DNA from: RGIG7179 sp051893555
Lineage (GTDB): Bacteria; Bacillota; Clostridia; Peptostreptococcales; Anaerovoracaceae
Direction: 5' to 3'
DNA length: 24,276 bases
Assembly (NCBI GenBank): GCA_051893555.1
Contig: JBJFHL010000089.1
Location: 1 to 24,276, forward strand
Position 1 is the stretch's first letter; every line of letters starts with the position of its first letter. Made by a program: the position numbers and the translations under genes. This document shows, one piece after another, positions 14,395 through 21,974 of this stretch. The notes under the pieces were generated by a model, which worked only from the letters and a program-made list of their open reading frames with translations, made no database searches and was not told the origin of the DNA.

Positions 14395-15183
14395 CTATTT
14401 CCCGCTGGCCGCATCCACCGCATCCATAAACGCAGCGCGCATGCCTGCATGCTCCAGTGCGATGACACCGCGAATCGTGGTGCCGCCCGGGGAGCAGACG
14501 GCATCCTTCATGGCCCCCGGATGTTCTCCGGTTTCCAGCATCAGCTTACCGGTGCCGATGACCATCTGTGCCACCAGCTGATAGGCTGCTTTTCTCTGAA
14601 TGCCATGCTTCACCGCCGCGTCTGCCATGGCTTCCATCATCATGCTGACAAAAGCCGGGCCGCAGCCGGATACCGCCGATCCCGCACCGATCAGGTGTGC
14701 CGGCAACTTCACTACCGTGCCGCAGGCCCCCAGCAGATCCTCCAGTCCGTGCTGCTCTTCGTCGGTCAGGCCGCTTTTATCCTCCAGAATGAAGACGCCT
14801 TCCCGCACCTGAGCCGGTGTATTTGGCAAAACGTACTGCACTCGTGTCGCCGGATCCAACAGGGCCGCGTACTTCTCAAAATCCCAGCCGATGGCCACGG
14901 ACACCAAAGCTTTGCCCGCCAGGGCTTCCCGCACCCCCGGCTCTGCCAGCACCCCTTCGATCTGATACGGCTTGCACGCCATGATCACCAGATCACTGTC
15001 CTCTGCCACAGCCAATGCCGTCGGGCGAGGCGAAAATCCCAGGGACTGCGCATTTTGTCGGAGCTTGTCCTGATTGGGCGCGAAGGCGCACATGTCCTCC
15101 CCCCGCACCTTGCCTGTGGCCAAAAATCCGGCCGCCAGCGCCTTTGCCATATTCCCCATGCCGATAAAACCGATTTTGTTCAT
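14395..15183 (-). CDS. proC: Pyrroline-5-carboxylate reductase
   Basis: ProC catalyses the last step of proline synthesis, reducing 1-pyrroline-5-carboxylate with NAD(P)H. The 262-residue protein begins MNKIGFIGMGNMAKAL, with the dinucleotide-binding GxGNMA at about 8-13. Family blocks follow: YVLPNTPAQVREG (variant of the usual MPNTP), SAVSGCGPAF, and the C-terminal signature HPGAMKDAVCSPGGTTI with conserved Gly/Thr residues. I start at 15183 because GGAGGAG lies eight bases upstream; a further upstream ATG at 15210 adds nine unlikely residues. It sits 31 bp after the exodeoxyribonuclease gene in a housekeeping-like run. Confidence 0.97.
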   Translation of the reverse strand: MNKIGFIGMGNMAKALAAGFLATGKVRGEDMCAFAPNQDKLRQNAQSLGFSPRPTALAVAEDSDLVIMACKPYQIEGVLAEPGVREALAGKALVSVAIGWDFEKYAALLDPATRVQYVLPNTPAQVREGVFILEDKSGLTDEEQHGLEDLLGACGTVVKLPAHLIGAGSAVSGCGPAFVSMMMEAMADAAVKHGIQRKAAYQLVAQMVIGTGKLMLETGEHPGAMKDAVCSPGGTTIRGVIALEHAGMRAAFMDAVDAASGK

Positions 15184-15214
15184 TCGTCTGCTCCTCCATT
15201 CTGTCTGCATTCCG

Positions 15215-15967
15215 TTATTTCAGTTCCAGCTCCACCGGGCAGTGGTCCGATCCGAAGATGTCCGTATGAATCTTCGCCCCGGCCAGCCGGTCCTTCATGC
15301 TCTCCGACGCGATAAAATAGTCGATCCGCCACCCGGCGTTCTTCTCCCGGGCCTTGAACCGGTAGGACCACCAGGAATAGATGCCCTCAGCGTCAGGGTA
15401 AAAATACCGGAACGTATCGACAAAGCCGGAATCCAGGAGGGTGGACATTTTGCTCCGTTCCTCGTCGGTGAACCCGGCATTCTTCCGGTTGGTCTTAGGA
15501 TTCTTCAGGTCGATTTCCTGATGGGCCACGTTCATGTCCCCAGCAGCCACCACCGGCTTGGTTTCTGCCAGCTTCAGCAGGTGGGCCCGGAACGCGTCCT
15601 CCCAGGTCATCCGGTAGTCGAGGCGCTTCAGCCCGTCCTGGGAGTTGGGCGTGTAGACCGTCACGAAATAAAAATCTTCGAATTCCGCCGTAATCACCCG
15701 GCCCTCGTGGTCGTGCTCGTCTATTCCCAGCCCGTAGGTCACGGAAATCGGCTCTTCTTTACAAAATATGGCCGTTCCGGAGTATCCTTTTTTCTCGGCA
15801 TAGTTCCAGTATTGATGGTACCCCGGCAGGTCCAGTTTTATCTGTCCTTCCTGCAGTTTTGTCTCCTGCAGGCAAAATATATCGGCGCCAGCTTCCTTGA
15901 AAAAGTCCAGAAATCCTTTTTCCACCGCGGCGCGCAGGCCGTTTACATTCCACGAAATCAGCTTCAT
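15215..15967 (-). CDS. xth: Exodeoxyribonuclease III (AP endonuclease)
   Basis: This 250-residue enzyme of the Exo III / ExoA family cleaves DNA at abasic sites and removes 3'-blocking groups in base excision repair. Catalytic motifs are clear: ISWNVNGLRA (4-13, Asn7), LQETKLQ (33-39, metal-binding Glu35), the GDMNVAH segment near 142-148 (Asp and Asn), RIDYF near 221-225, and the terminal GSDHCPVELEL block with the catalytic Asp/His pair. Length matches ExoA. The ATG overlaps the stop of the HxlR-type regulator (ATGA), so translation is coupled. The gene is in the cytoplasmic DNA repair class and its regulation by the upstream regulator would be unusual. Confidence 0.97.
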   Translation of the reverse strand: MKLISWNVNGLRAAVEKGFLDFFKEAGADIFCLQETKLQEGQIKLDLPGYHQYWNYAEKKGYSGTAIFCKEEPISVTYGLGIDEHDHEGRVITAEFEDFYFVTVYTPNSQDGLKRLDYRMTWEDAFRAHLLKLAETKPVVAAGDMNVAHQEIDLKNPKTNRKNAGFTDEERSKMSTLLDSGFVDTFRYFYPDAEGIYSWWSYRFKAREKNAGWRIDYFIASESMKDRLAGAKIHTDIFGSDHCPVELELK

Positions 15968-16296
15968 TTCATCATCTCCTCTCCCCAGTCGCTGAAGGCT
16001 TCCAGCACCGGCATCAGTTTGTCTGCTTTTTCGGTTGACGCGTATTCCACCCGCACCGGTACCTGCAGATATTCGGTCCGCTCCACCAGTCCGGCTTCTT
16101 CCAGTTCCTTCAGGGAACTGGCAAGCACCGTGTTGGAGATACCGTCCAGCTTGCGGCGCAGCTCGTTATACCGCAGTTTTCCCTGGTTGTTCAGGGCGCA
16201 GATGATCTGCATTTTCCACTTGCCGCCTACCAGGGACATGGCATAGTTCAGCGGGCACTTTTCCAGGCAGGGACAGTCGTAATGGGTCTCGATCAA
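15964..16296 (-). CDS. HxlR-family transcriptional regulator
   Basis: A 110-residue winged-helix DNA-binding protein of the HxlR family. Landmarks are CPLNYAMSLVGGKWKMQII at 14-32 and the recognition region RYNELRRKLDGISNTVLASSL, followed by LEEAGLVERTEY and a C-terminal helix. Three N-terminal cysteines (8, 10, 14) resemble the redox- or electrophile-sensing cysteines of relatives such as YodB and HypR, so sensing of thiol-reactive stress is plausible. The start codon is TTG, chosen because AAGGAGGAG lies six bases upstream. It is divergent from the LysE-type exporter and would bind the inverted repeat between them. It is the first gene of the run through exodeoxyribonuclease III and proC. 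Confidence 0.94.
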   Translation of the reverse strand: MIETHYDCPCLEKCPLNYAMSLVGGKWKMQIICALNNQGKLRYNELRRKLDGISNTVLASSLKELEEAGLVERTEYLQVPVRVEYASTEKADKLMPVLEAFSDWGEEMMK

Positions 16297-16335
16297 GGTA
16301 AGCTCCTCCTTACTTAGTCATCTTTTTTTGCGTTC

Positions 16336-16380
16336 TTGCAGTTTGTCTCTGAAGTGAATATAATTATAGTAGAATTATAT
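16336..16380 (+). promoter_or_regulatory. Exporter promoter overlapped by an operator-like inverted repeat
   Basis: TTGCAG (16336-16341), 17 bp and TATAAT (16359-16364) make a plausible sigma-A promoter for the LysE-type gene. ATATAATT (16358-16365) and AATTATAT (16373-16380) form a perfect 8-bp inverted repeat with a 7-base spacer that covers the -10 box. A TATAAT also reads on the minus strand here. The adjacent HxlR-type protein is the natural candidate to bind it and control both divergent units. Confidence 0.65.
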
Positions 16381-16410
16381 CAGGTAAGGAAAAAGGAGTA
16401 AATAGGGAAT

Positions 16411-17022
16411 ATGGATATTTATCTGCAGGGACTGACCATGGGTCTGGCTTATGTGGCGCCCATCGGTCTTCAGAATCTTTTCGTCATCAATACGGCGCTG
16501 ACCCAGCCGCGGCGCCGTGTCTTCCTGACGGCGCTCATCGTGATTTTCTTCGATGTGACGTTGGGGCTGGCCTGTTTCTTTGGCGTGGGCGCCATCATGC
16601 AGGCTTCGCCGCTGCTGGAAAAGGCGGTGCTGCTCATCGGCAGCATCATTGTCATATGGATCGGCCAGGGACTGGTCCGGGCAAAGGACACCATGGACAC
16701 CAGCACCAAAGTGGACATTCCCATCCTGAAGGTCATCTCCACTGCCTGCGTGGTGACCTGGTTCAATCCGCAGGCTCTCATCGACGGCACCATGATGCTG
16801 GGCGCCTTCAAGGCGACGCTGCCAGCCGGCACGGACTTTTTCTTCGTCGGCGGCTTCGCTTCCGCCTCCGTACTGTGGTTTCTCTCGGTATCCACGGTAA
16901 TTTCTCTCTTCAGTGCTCGGTTTACGGATAAGACGCTGCGGGTGATCAACGTGATCTGCGGCGTGGTCATCATCTTCTACGGCTTCAAGCTGCTGTGGAA
17001 CTTCGTGCAGATGGTGATGTAG
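16411..17022 (+). CDS. LysE-family amino acid exporter
   Basis: A 203-residue membrane protein of the LysE/ArgO translocator family, which exports basic or other amino acids. The N-terminal motif GLAYVAPIGLQNLFVINTAL (11-30) and the central TACVVTWFNPQALID (111-125) are the characteristic conserved blocks, and about six hydrophobic helices span the chain. Length matches the family. The ATG follows AAGGAG at 12 bases, with a closer AGGG. It is divergent from an HxlR-type regulator, an arrangement that usually means local control of the exporter by that regulator; family members paired with LysR-type LysG are the better known case, so HxlR pairing is less usual. Convergent terminators follow further downstream. 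Confidence 0.92.
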   Translation: MDIYLQGLTMGLAYVAPIGLQNLFVINTALTQPRRRVFLTALIVIFFDVTLGLACFFGVGAIMQASPLLEKAVLLIGSIIVIWIGQGLVRAKDTMDTSTKVDIPILKVISTACVVTWFNPQALIDGTMMLGAFKATLPAGTDFFFVGGFASASVLWFLSVSTVISLFSARFTDKTLRVINVICGVVIIFYGFKLLWNFVQMVM

Positions 17023-17041
17023 GCTGCGGGGTGCGAGTTCA

Positions 17042-17112
17042 GCCCGCATCGGTCCGCCGCCAAAGGCGGCGGAGCGGGCCGGCGGGCGGGCCGGCGGGCG
17101 GGCCGGCGGGCC
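17042..17112. repeat. GC-rich hairpin plus three 12-bp tandem repeats
   Basis: GCCCGC (17042-17047) and GCGGGC (17074-17079) enclose a perfect CCGCCGCC-AAA-GGCGGCGG hairpin (17054-17072). It runs into GGCCGGCGGGCG at 17077-17088 and 17089-17100, and GGCCGGCGGGCC at 17101-17112. The block sits directly after the exporter stop codon. Confidence 0.8.
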
Positions 17113-17184
17113 GAGGCAGGTTTCCAGCCCGGGCGCGACCCGGAGCCAAAGGCGGATCGGAGCCGAAAATCTTTTTGCAAGGTG

Positions 17185-17225
17185 AAAAGGACGCCAATCG
17201 AACTTTTTGTCGGCGATTGGCGTCC
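17185..17225 (-). terminator. Terminator hairpin for the aldolase operon
   Basis: GGACGCCAATCG (17189-17200) pairs perfectly with CGATTGGCGTCC (17214-17225). Read on the minus strand the stem is followed by TTTT (17188-17185), fitting termination of transcripts arriving from the aldolase gene. Confidence 0.65.
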
Positions 17226-17230
17226 CGTTA

Positions 17231-17257
17231 TATAGGCGTCAAGAAATAATCCGACCG
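17231..17257. other. AT-rich 11-bp hairpin between the two terminators
   Basis: AAGAAATAATC (17231-17241) pairs perfectly with GATTATTTCTT (17247-17257) around a 5-base loop. On the plus strand T-rich sequence follows, so it may add to termination of the exporter transcript. Confidence 0.6.
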
Positions 17258-17386
17258 ATTATTTCTTTCATTTTTCTTTTTATCAATTTTATTCCTGTAT
17301 TATTTTTACTATTCTTGTTATATCTTGCATTCCTTCTCGTGCCGCAGCTCGAATTTTCTCCGAACTCAATGCAAAATCGCTCTGGC

Positions 17387-17430
17387 GGGACGCCAAACCA
17401 ATTTTTGGAGCCCGTTTGGCGTCCCTTTTT
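17387..17430 (+). terminator. Rho-independent terminator for the exporter transcript
   Basis: GGGACGCCAAAC (17387-17398) pairs perfectly with GTTTGGCGTCCC (17414-17425) and is followed by TTTTT (17426-17430). The stem shares GGACGCCAA with the hairpin at 17189-17225. Confidence 0.8.
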
Positions 17431-17490
17431 GTATGCAGACCGCCCCGATCGTCTCCCCGTGCATCCTGCGCATGGAGACGGCGTACCCCT

Positions 17491-18807
17491 CTACTTAAAC
17501 CGCCGATTGATATAGGTTTCGGCGCACTGCTCCAGCATCTGGCAGTTATTGAATGCTGTTTCCAGATCGCTGCCGCAGGTCAACATGCCATGGTTCGCCA
17601 TGATGCAGCCGAAATTTTCGCCTAGCGCATCCGCAGTGTGCTTCATGAGTGCTTTGCTCCCCGGAAGGCCGTATCCCGCCAGCTTCACGGAAGTGCCGAA
17701 GATCTTCTGCCCCTCCCGATCCTCGATCGGCATATCCTGATTGGCTGCCGCAAAAACGCAGCAGTATTTCGCATGGGTATGGATCACTGCGCCGATCTCC
17801 GGCCGCCGCTGATATACCGCCGCATGCAAACCTTTCTCCGACGTTGGCTTCAGATCATCTTCGTATTTCAGGGTCTTGATTTCCACCTTCACCATGTCCT
17901 CCGGCGTCAGGCGACTGTAGTCCAGGCCAGACGGCGTGGCCAGCATGTACCTGTCATCCAGCCGGACGGAAATGTTGCCCCAGGTACCCTGCACCAGACC
18001 GCAATCCACCAGTTTGTTGCCGTAGTCCACCAGCATCTGCCGCAGCCGGGCTTCCCGGTCTGCAGGTGTGGTTTCCCGTCCCTCAAAATCCGCACTTCCG
18101 GTGAGCTCCGCATTCCCGGCGAGTTCCGCTTTCCCGGCGAGCTCCGCATCTTCGGCGAAATCCGCACCGCCCGTTACCTCTTCCTCCGCCTTGGCCTCCG
18201 TCTCGGCTTTGGAATACTTCTTTTTATATACCTCCCGCATGAGGCGCGCTTCAATCTTCGGGATCGGTTTGCCGCCGCCGAGGACGTCGGCCTTCAGCGC
18301 AATTTCCGCCGACTTTTCCAGCACCGTCATGGCCACCACTGCTTCATACAGATTCCGTCCGATGGTCAGCGTATAGCCGGCAGGCTGTCCGTCGCGAATC
18401 CGGTCCTGCACGAAGAAGCCCGTGGCCTTCTGCACCGCCTTGGCCATCTGCAGAGAAGCGGATTTTTTGCTCCCTGTGGTGTTGACGATGACTGCCTCCG
18501 GTCCCACAATCTGGGCCATGTCATCCAGCACCGCACGGAATGTTTTGCCCTCCCGCAGGCACCGCTGACAGTACGGCGTCTGAGAAATGACCCGGGCATG
18601 CATGCCGGAACGGCTGGTGCCAAAATGTGCATCCGACATTTTTACGACATCACTCTCTTTCAGCGCACTCAGATTGGCACCTTTCTTCGTGCCGTACACC
18701 CCGTCGCTGGTGTCCAGCAGCAGCCGTGCCTCTTCCCCCACCGGATACGGCTGGGAAGCCATCATAGCTCCATATTTTCTGAATAATTCATAAATTTCCT
18801 GCTTCAT
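17491..18807 (-). CDS. Two-domain class II aldolase/adducin-family protein
   Basis: A 438-residue protein with two class II aldolase-like halves; single-domain relatives have about 210-250 residues. The C-terminal half (about 255-438) is canonical: GNISVRL (277-283), TPSGLDYSRLTPEDMVKV (291-308), and zinc ligands His343 and His345 in HTH plus His406 in NHG, with Glu324 as likely catalytic acid. The N-terminal half (about 1-200) keeps related outlines (KGANLSALKESDVVKM, then ARVISQTPYC in place of the HTH strand) but lacks the zinc histidines, so it looks like a degenerate, non-catalytic partner. An Ala/Glu/Gly linker of hexapeptide repeats joins them. The ATG at 18807 has GGAGG five bases upstream and is preferred over 18822. 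It is the last gene after the FGGY kinase, so a phosphorylated sugar or polyol is the expected substrate. Confidence 0.85.
   Translation of the reverse strand: MKQEIYELFRKYGAMMASQPYPVGEEARLLLDTSDGVYGTKKGANLSALKESDVVKMSDAHFGTSRSGMHARVISQTPYCQRCLREGKTFRAVLDDMAQIVGPEAVIVNTTGSKKSASLQMAKAVQKATGFFVQDRIRDGQPAGYTLTIGRNLYEAVVAMTVLEKSAEIALKADVLGGGKPIPKIEARLMREVYKKKYSKAETEAKAEEEVTGGADFAEDAELAGKAELAGNAELTGSADFEGRETTPADREARLRQMLVDYGNKLVDCGLVQGTWGNISVRLDDRYMLATPSGLDYSRLTPEDMVKVEIKTLKYEDDLKPTSEKGLHAAVYQRRPEIGAVIHTHAKYCCVFAAANQDMPIEDREGQKIFGTSVKLAGYGLPGSKALMKHTADALGENFGCIMANHGMLTCGSDLETAFNNCQMLEQCAETYINRRFK
18082..18171 (-). repeat. Five 18-bp minisatellite units in the aldolase linker
   Basis: Units of 18 bp, such as GGCGAGCTCCGCATCTTC, run at 18082-18099, 18100-18117, 18118-18135, 18136-18153 and 18154-18171. 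On the coding strand they give hexapeptides of the AELAGK type. The repeat keeps the reading frame, so copy number can vary without breaking the protein. Confidence 0.85.
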
Positions 18808-18875
18808 GTCGTCCTCCTTCATTCTCCTGCGCAGCCTGCCCGACCCCGCGCGACCGATTCGTCCCCGCGGGCTCC

Positions 18876-20414
18876 CTACGCTTTCCCGGTGAACCGGCTG
18901 CCGTTGGCCGTCCGATACGCTGCCTCCAGAGAATGATATATATTTTTATAGTCTACGAAAAGCTGGTCGTAAATTTTCTTGTTTTCCGGGTTCGGCTTAT
19001 ACCGCCGCTCGATCTGGACGAAGTCCTTCGCCGCACTGAAGCCCGGCAGCTCGCCCAGTCCGATGAGGGCCACCACAGCCGCACCCACCGCGCCGGCGTT
19101 CCGCGGATCCTTCACCACCGCAAAATGCTTGCCCGTGATGTCCGCGATGATCTGCATCCAGCCGTCGTCCAGGGCACCGCCGCCGATGATGCGGAAGTTG
19201 TCGCAGCTGAACCCGTAGTCCGCTTTATAGTTTTCCAGGATCCACCGCAGATTATAACCGATGCCCTCGTAAACCGCCCGCATCAGATGCTCCCGGGTGT
19301 GGACCATGTTGATATTAAACAACGTGGCCCGGGTCGTGGTGGACGACACAGGACACCGCTCGCCCAGCATCCACGGCGTGCAGACCAGATGGTCGCTGCC
19401 CGGCGGAATAGTCTGAATCACACGGTCCATGTAGTCGAAGATCCCGTCCCCGTACTCCTCTTTCTCTTTGGAAAAAAACTCGTCACAGAGCCACTGGATG
19501 TTGGCCCCCGCCGATTCCGTAATCCCTGCAATCAGGTTCATATCCTTATCCGCGCTTTGAATGGCCGCCGCCCCGTGATGAAACTTATCCGCAGTCCGGC
19601 TCACCGCCGCCACCCAGGCCGAAGTGCCCAGGTAAATATGCAGATCCCCGTCATCACACATGCCGGAGCCCACCACCGCAGCCTGCACATCATCACAGCC
19701 GCCGAACACCGGAATCCCCGGAATCAGGCCCATCTCCGCAGCCGCCTGCTCCGTCAGACCCCCGACGATATCCGTGCTGCACACCAGCGGCGGCAGCTTT
19801 TCCATGTCCACCCCGGTGTACTTCATGACCCCCAGCCACTGCTTCTTCTTCAGGTCCAGTCCGTAAGACGACGCCCCCGAAAGCTCCGTCACCATGCGGC
19901 CCGTACACTTGTACTTCAGATACCCGTTCACATCCAGAATCAGGTGCGTCTTTTTATAGATATCCGGCCGTTCCTCCTTCAGCCAGACGATTTTCGGAAT
20001 GCAGTCTTTGCCCATAATCGGCGTGCCCGCCGCCAGGGTGAAAATCTTCTTACCGCCCAGCTTTTTCATGATGCTGTCCGCCTGCTTCTGCGCCCGGCCA
20101 TCCACCCAGGTGATGTTGTGATACAGCACGTTCCCCGCTTCATCCACCGGGATGATTCCCTGGGCCTGGGTAGAAAACACGATGCCCTTGATCGACGACG
20201 GGTCAATCCCGTTTTCACGGACGATGGTCCGGCTGGTCAGCGCCACGGCCTCCCAGTAATCCTGCGGATCCTGCTCGACCCAGGCAGGGTTCGGGTAAAA
20301 GGTGGGGTACGGGGCGCTGCTGGTTGCAGCGATATTTCCCGCAAAATCCACAAGCACGGCTTTGTCGGAACTGGTCCCCATGTCGTGGGCCAGAATATAT
20401 TTTTTCTCGCTCAT
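18876..20414 (-). CDS. FGGY-family carbohydrate kinase
   Basis: A 512-residue sugar/polyol kinase that would phosphorylate its substrate with ATP in the cytoplasm. The phosphate-binding segment AHDMGTSSDKAVLVDFAG is at 9-26; WVDGRA near 103-108 and the catalytic region VFGGCDDVQAAVVGSG (236-251, Asp241/242 as the base) match the family, as do YLGTSAW (261-267) and GGGALDDGWMQIIADITG in the second domain. Length is typical of xylulokinase-like members, but the family is broad (xylulose, gluconate, fuculose, erythritol, others) and specificity cannot be read. The ATG has GGAGG six bases upstream. It follows the aminotransferase by 39 bp and precedes the aldolase by 68 bp, consistent with a kinase-then-aldolase pathway. 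Confidence 0.95.
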   Translation of the reverse strand: MSEKKYILAHDMGTSSDKAVLVDFAGNIAATSSAPYPTFYPNPAWVEQDPQDYWEAVALTSRTIVRENGIDPSSIKGIVFSTQAQGIIPVDEAGNVLYHNITWVDGRAQKQADSIMKKLGGKKIFTLAAGTPIMGKDCIPKIVWLKEERPDIYKKTHLILDVNGYLKYKCTGRMVTELSGASSYGLDLKKKQWLGVMKYTGVDMEKLPPLVCSTDIVGGLTEQAAAEMGLIPGIPVFGGCDDVQAAVVGSGMCDDGDLHIYLGTSAWVAAVSRTADKFHHGAAAIQSADKDMNLIAGITESAGANIQWLCDEFFSKEKEEYGDGIFDYMDRVIQTIPPGSDHLVCTPWMLGERCPVSSTTTRATLFNINMVHTREHLMRAVYEGIGYNLRWILENYKADYGFSCDNFRIIGGGALDDGWMQIIADITGKHFAVVKDPRNAGAVGAAVVALIGLGELPGFSAAKDFVQIERRYKPNPENKKIYDQLFVDYKNIYHSLEAAYRTANGSRFTGKA

Positions 20415-20453
20415 AGTCTGCCTCCTGCGGCTTGCGCACTGCTTGCACGCGCT

Positions 20454-21974
20454 TTACTTTACCAGGCCCTTGTCGGTCCGCACCACTTCTTTGAAGACGT
20501 GCTCGAACCGGTTCAGTGCTTCGTCGATGATCTCATCAGTGTCTGCCAGGGAAGTATACAGACGGCTGCCGGCCAGGGTCACGATGCCGTTGGCCATGTA
20601 GGCTGCACCCATCCGCTCCATGGAATCCTTTCTTTCATACATCATGGACTTCTTTTTCAGCAGTCCCAGGGCCGATTTCACGAAGCTGAAGCTGGAGAAA
20701 TCAAAGCTCATGGCGCCGGTGCATTCCAGATGGACGATGCTGCCCTGGTTATATACCACAAACGGAAGGTGGTACCGCTCCACCAGCTCCTTCAGACCAT
20801 CGGCCAGGCGGTCGCCGGCCCTGCCGGCGACCGCGCAGGCATTGGTCCGCTCGATCTCCCGGATGGCCGTGTAGCCTGCCAGAGAGGACAGCGGATTAGC
20901 AGCCAGAGTACCGCCCACATAAGCCCGGTGCTTGCCCGTAGCCAGACCGGCGGCCATGAGACCTGCGTACTCCTTCTTGCCGCCGACGCCGCCGGCACCA
21001 GGATAGCCGCCTGCAACGATTTTGCCGAATACGGTCAGGTCCGGAACCACGTCAAAGAGCTCCTGGGCACCGCCCAGACCTACGCGGAAACCGGTCACCA
21101 CTTCGTCGAAAACCAGCAGCGCGCCGTACCGGTCGCAAAGCTCCCGCACGCCCTGGCAGTACTGGAAGGAAACGGGACGGGTGCCGCTTTCCGGGCCCAC
21201 CGGCTCCAGCAGGACAGCCGCCGTTCCGCCCTTCAGCTTGTTCCGCTTCAGCATGCCTTCCAGCATGTTCAGATCGTTTGGACGGATTTCATCGGTTTTT
21301 CCATACGCGCCGCCCGGAATGCCGTGGGACTCCAGCAAAGCCCGGCTGCCCGGGATCTTCAGGCCATAGACCATCTGATCGCTCCAGCCGTGATACGCAC
21401 CGCCGATTTTGATGACTCGCTTGTGACCGGTGGCGATTCTTGATATTCTAATGGCTGCCATGACCGACTCGGTGCCGCTGCCCAGCATACGGAACATCTC
21501 CACATTCGGCATGTGTTTATGAATCTCTTTGGCGATGAGCAGTTCTGCCTCGTGGAGCAGCCCGGTCACCGGACCGCAGGTTTCCAGCAGATTGATAACC
21601 GCTTCCCGCACCACCGGGTTGTTGCTGCCCAGAATGGTCGGGCCGCCGGCCTGCAGGAAGTCGATGTACTGGTTGCCGTCTTTGTCGTACAGGTAGGCGC
21701 CCTCCGCCTTTTCAAAGCACACCGGGAATGGCTTGTTGAATGCCAGGTTATGCTGGACGCCACCCGGGATGTATTCCTTCGCCTCTTCAAAGATGGCCTT
21801 GGAAGCGGCGCACTTTTCATCGTAATATTTCAGAATCGTGTTTTCGTAGTAGTCGTCGTTCACTTCCCAGATGGGTTCGCTGGTCAGCTTTTTCAGCTGG
21901 GCGTTGATTTCCGCCGGGTCATCCCACCGGCTGATGCCGCAGTTTTTCATGTCTCTGTCAATTTTCATCTGCAT
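20454..21974 (-). CDS. Class III (PLP) aminotransferase, GSA-aminomutase-like
   Basis: A pyridoxal-phosphate fold-type I enzyme of 506 residues close to the glutamate-1-semialdehyde aminomutase and class III aminotransferase group. Cofactor residues are visible: GSGTES (165-170), AYHGW (193-197), FDEVVTGFR (289-297, Asp290) and the PLP lysine Lys318 in TVFGKIVAGG. It carries about 65 extra N-terminal residues (before EYIPGGV at 67) relative to standard GSA aminomutase, and hemA/hemB-type neighbours are absent, so heme synthesis is unlikely. It probably aminates or deaminates a metabolite of the kinase/aldolase pathway. AGGAGG lies eight bases before the ATG; the start is inside the end of the TetR gene (17-base overlap), giving coupled translation. 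Confidence 0.92.
   Translation of the reverse strand: MQMKIDRDMKNCGISRWDDPAEINAQLKKLTSEPIWEVNDDYYENTILKYYDEKCAASKAIFEEAKEYIPGGVQHNLAFNKPFPVCFEKAEGAYLYDKDGNQYIDFLQAGGPTILGSNNPVVREAVINLLETCGPVTGLLHEAELLIAKEIHKHMPNVEMFRMLGSGTESVMAAIRISRIATGHKRVIKIGGAYHGWSDQMVYGLKIPGSRALLESHGIPGGAYGKTDEIRPNDLNMLEGMLKRNKLKGGTAAVLLEPVGPESGTRPVSFQYCQGVRELCDRYGALLVFDEVVTGFRVGLGGAQELFDVVPDLTVFGKIVAGGYPGAGGVGGKKEYAGLMAAGLATGKHRAYVGGTLAANPLSSLAGYTAIREIERTNACAVAGRAGDRLADGLKELVERYHLPFVVYNQGSIVHLECTGAMSFDFSSFSFVKSALGLLKKKSMMYERKDSMERMGAAYMANGIVTLAGSRLYTSLADTDEIIDEALNRFEHVFKEVVRTDKGLVK

Larger units (their letters stand above)
17023..17490. other. Non-coding convergent gap of 468 bp
   Basis: No gene recognised. The left part (17042-17170) is extremely GC-rich with a hairpin and tandem repeats; the middle (17230-17340) is AT-rich; the gap is bracketed by two related hairpins that act as terminators for the two convergent transcripts. 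A plus-strand reading frame with a hydrophobic stretch crosses the AT-rich part, but it runs through the hairpins and looks fortuitous. Confidence 0.7.

Noticed and set aside
17189..17425. Insertion element with terminal inverted repeats
   Set aside because: No transposase or target duplication; outward T-runs explain the hairpins as convergent terminators. The shared arms are still noted as a finding.
17207..17515. 102-codon frame with a hydrophobic stretch in the gap after the exporter
   Set aside because: Hydrophobicity comes from T-rich non-coding DNA; the frame spans two hairpins and has no ribosome binding site.
18933..21443. 836-codon open frame antisense to the kinase and aminotransferase genes
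   Set aside because: It crosses two clear enzyme genes and their gap, has no family resemblance, and arises from GC-biased third positions on the opposite strand.
20454..21974. Heme biosynthesis gene hemL
   Set aside because: It is GSA-aminomutase-like but about 65 residues longer, lacks hem neighbours and sits in a TetR-controlled kinase/aldolase operon.
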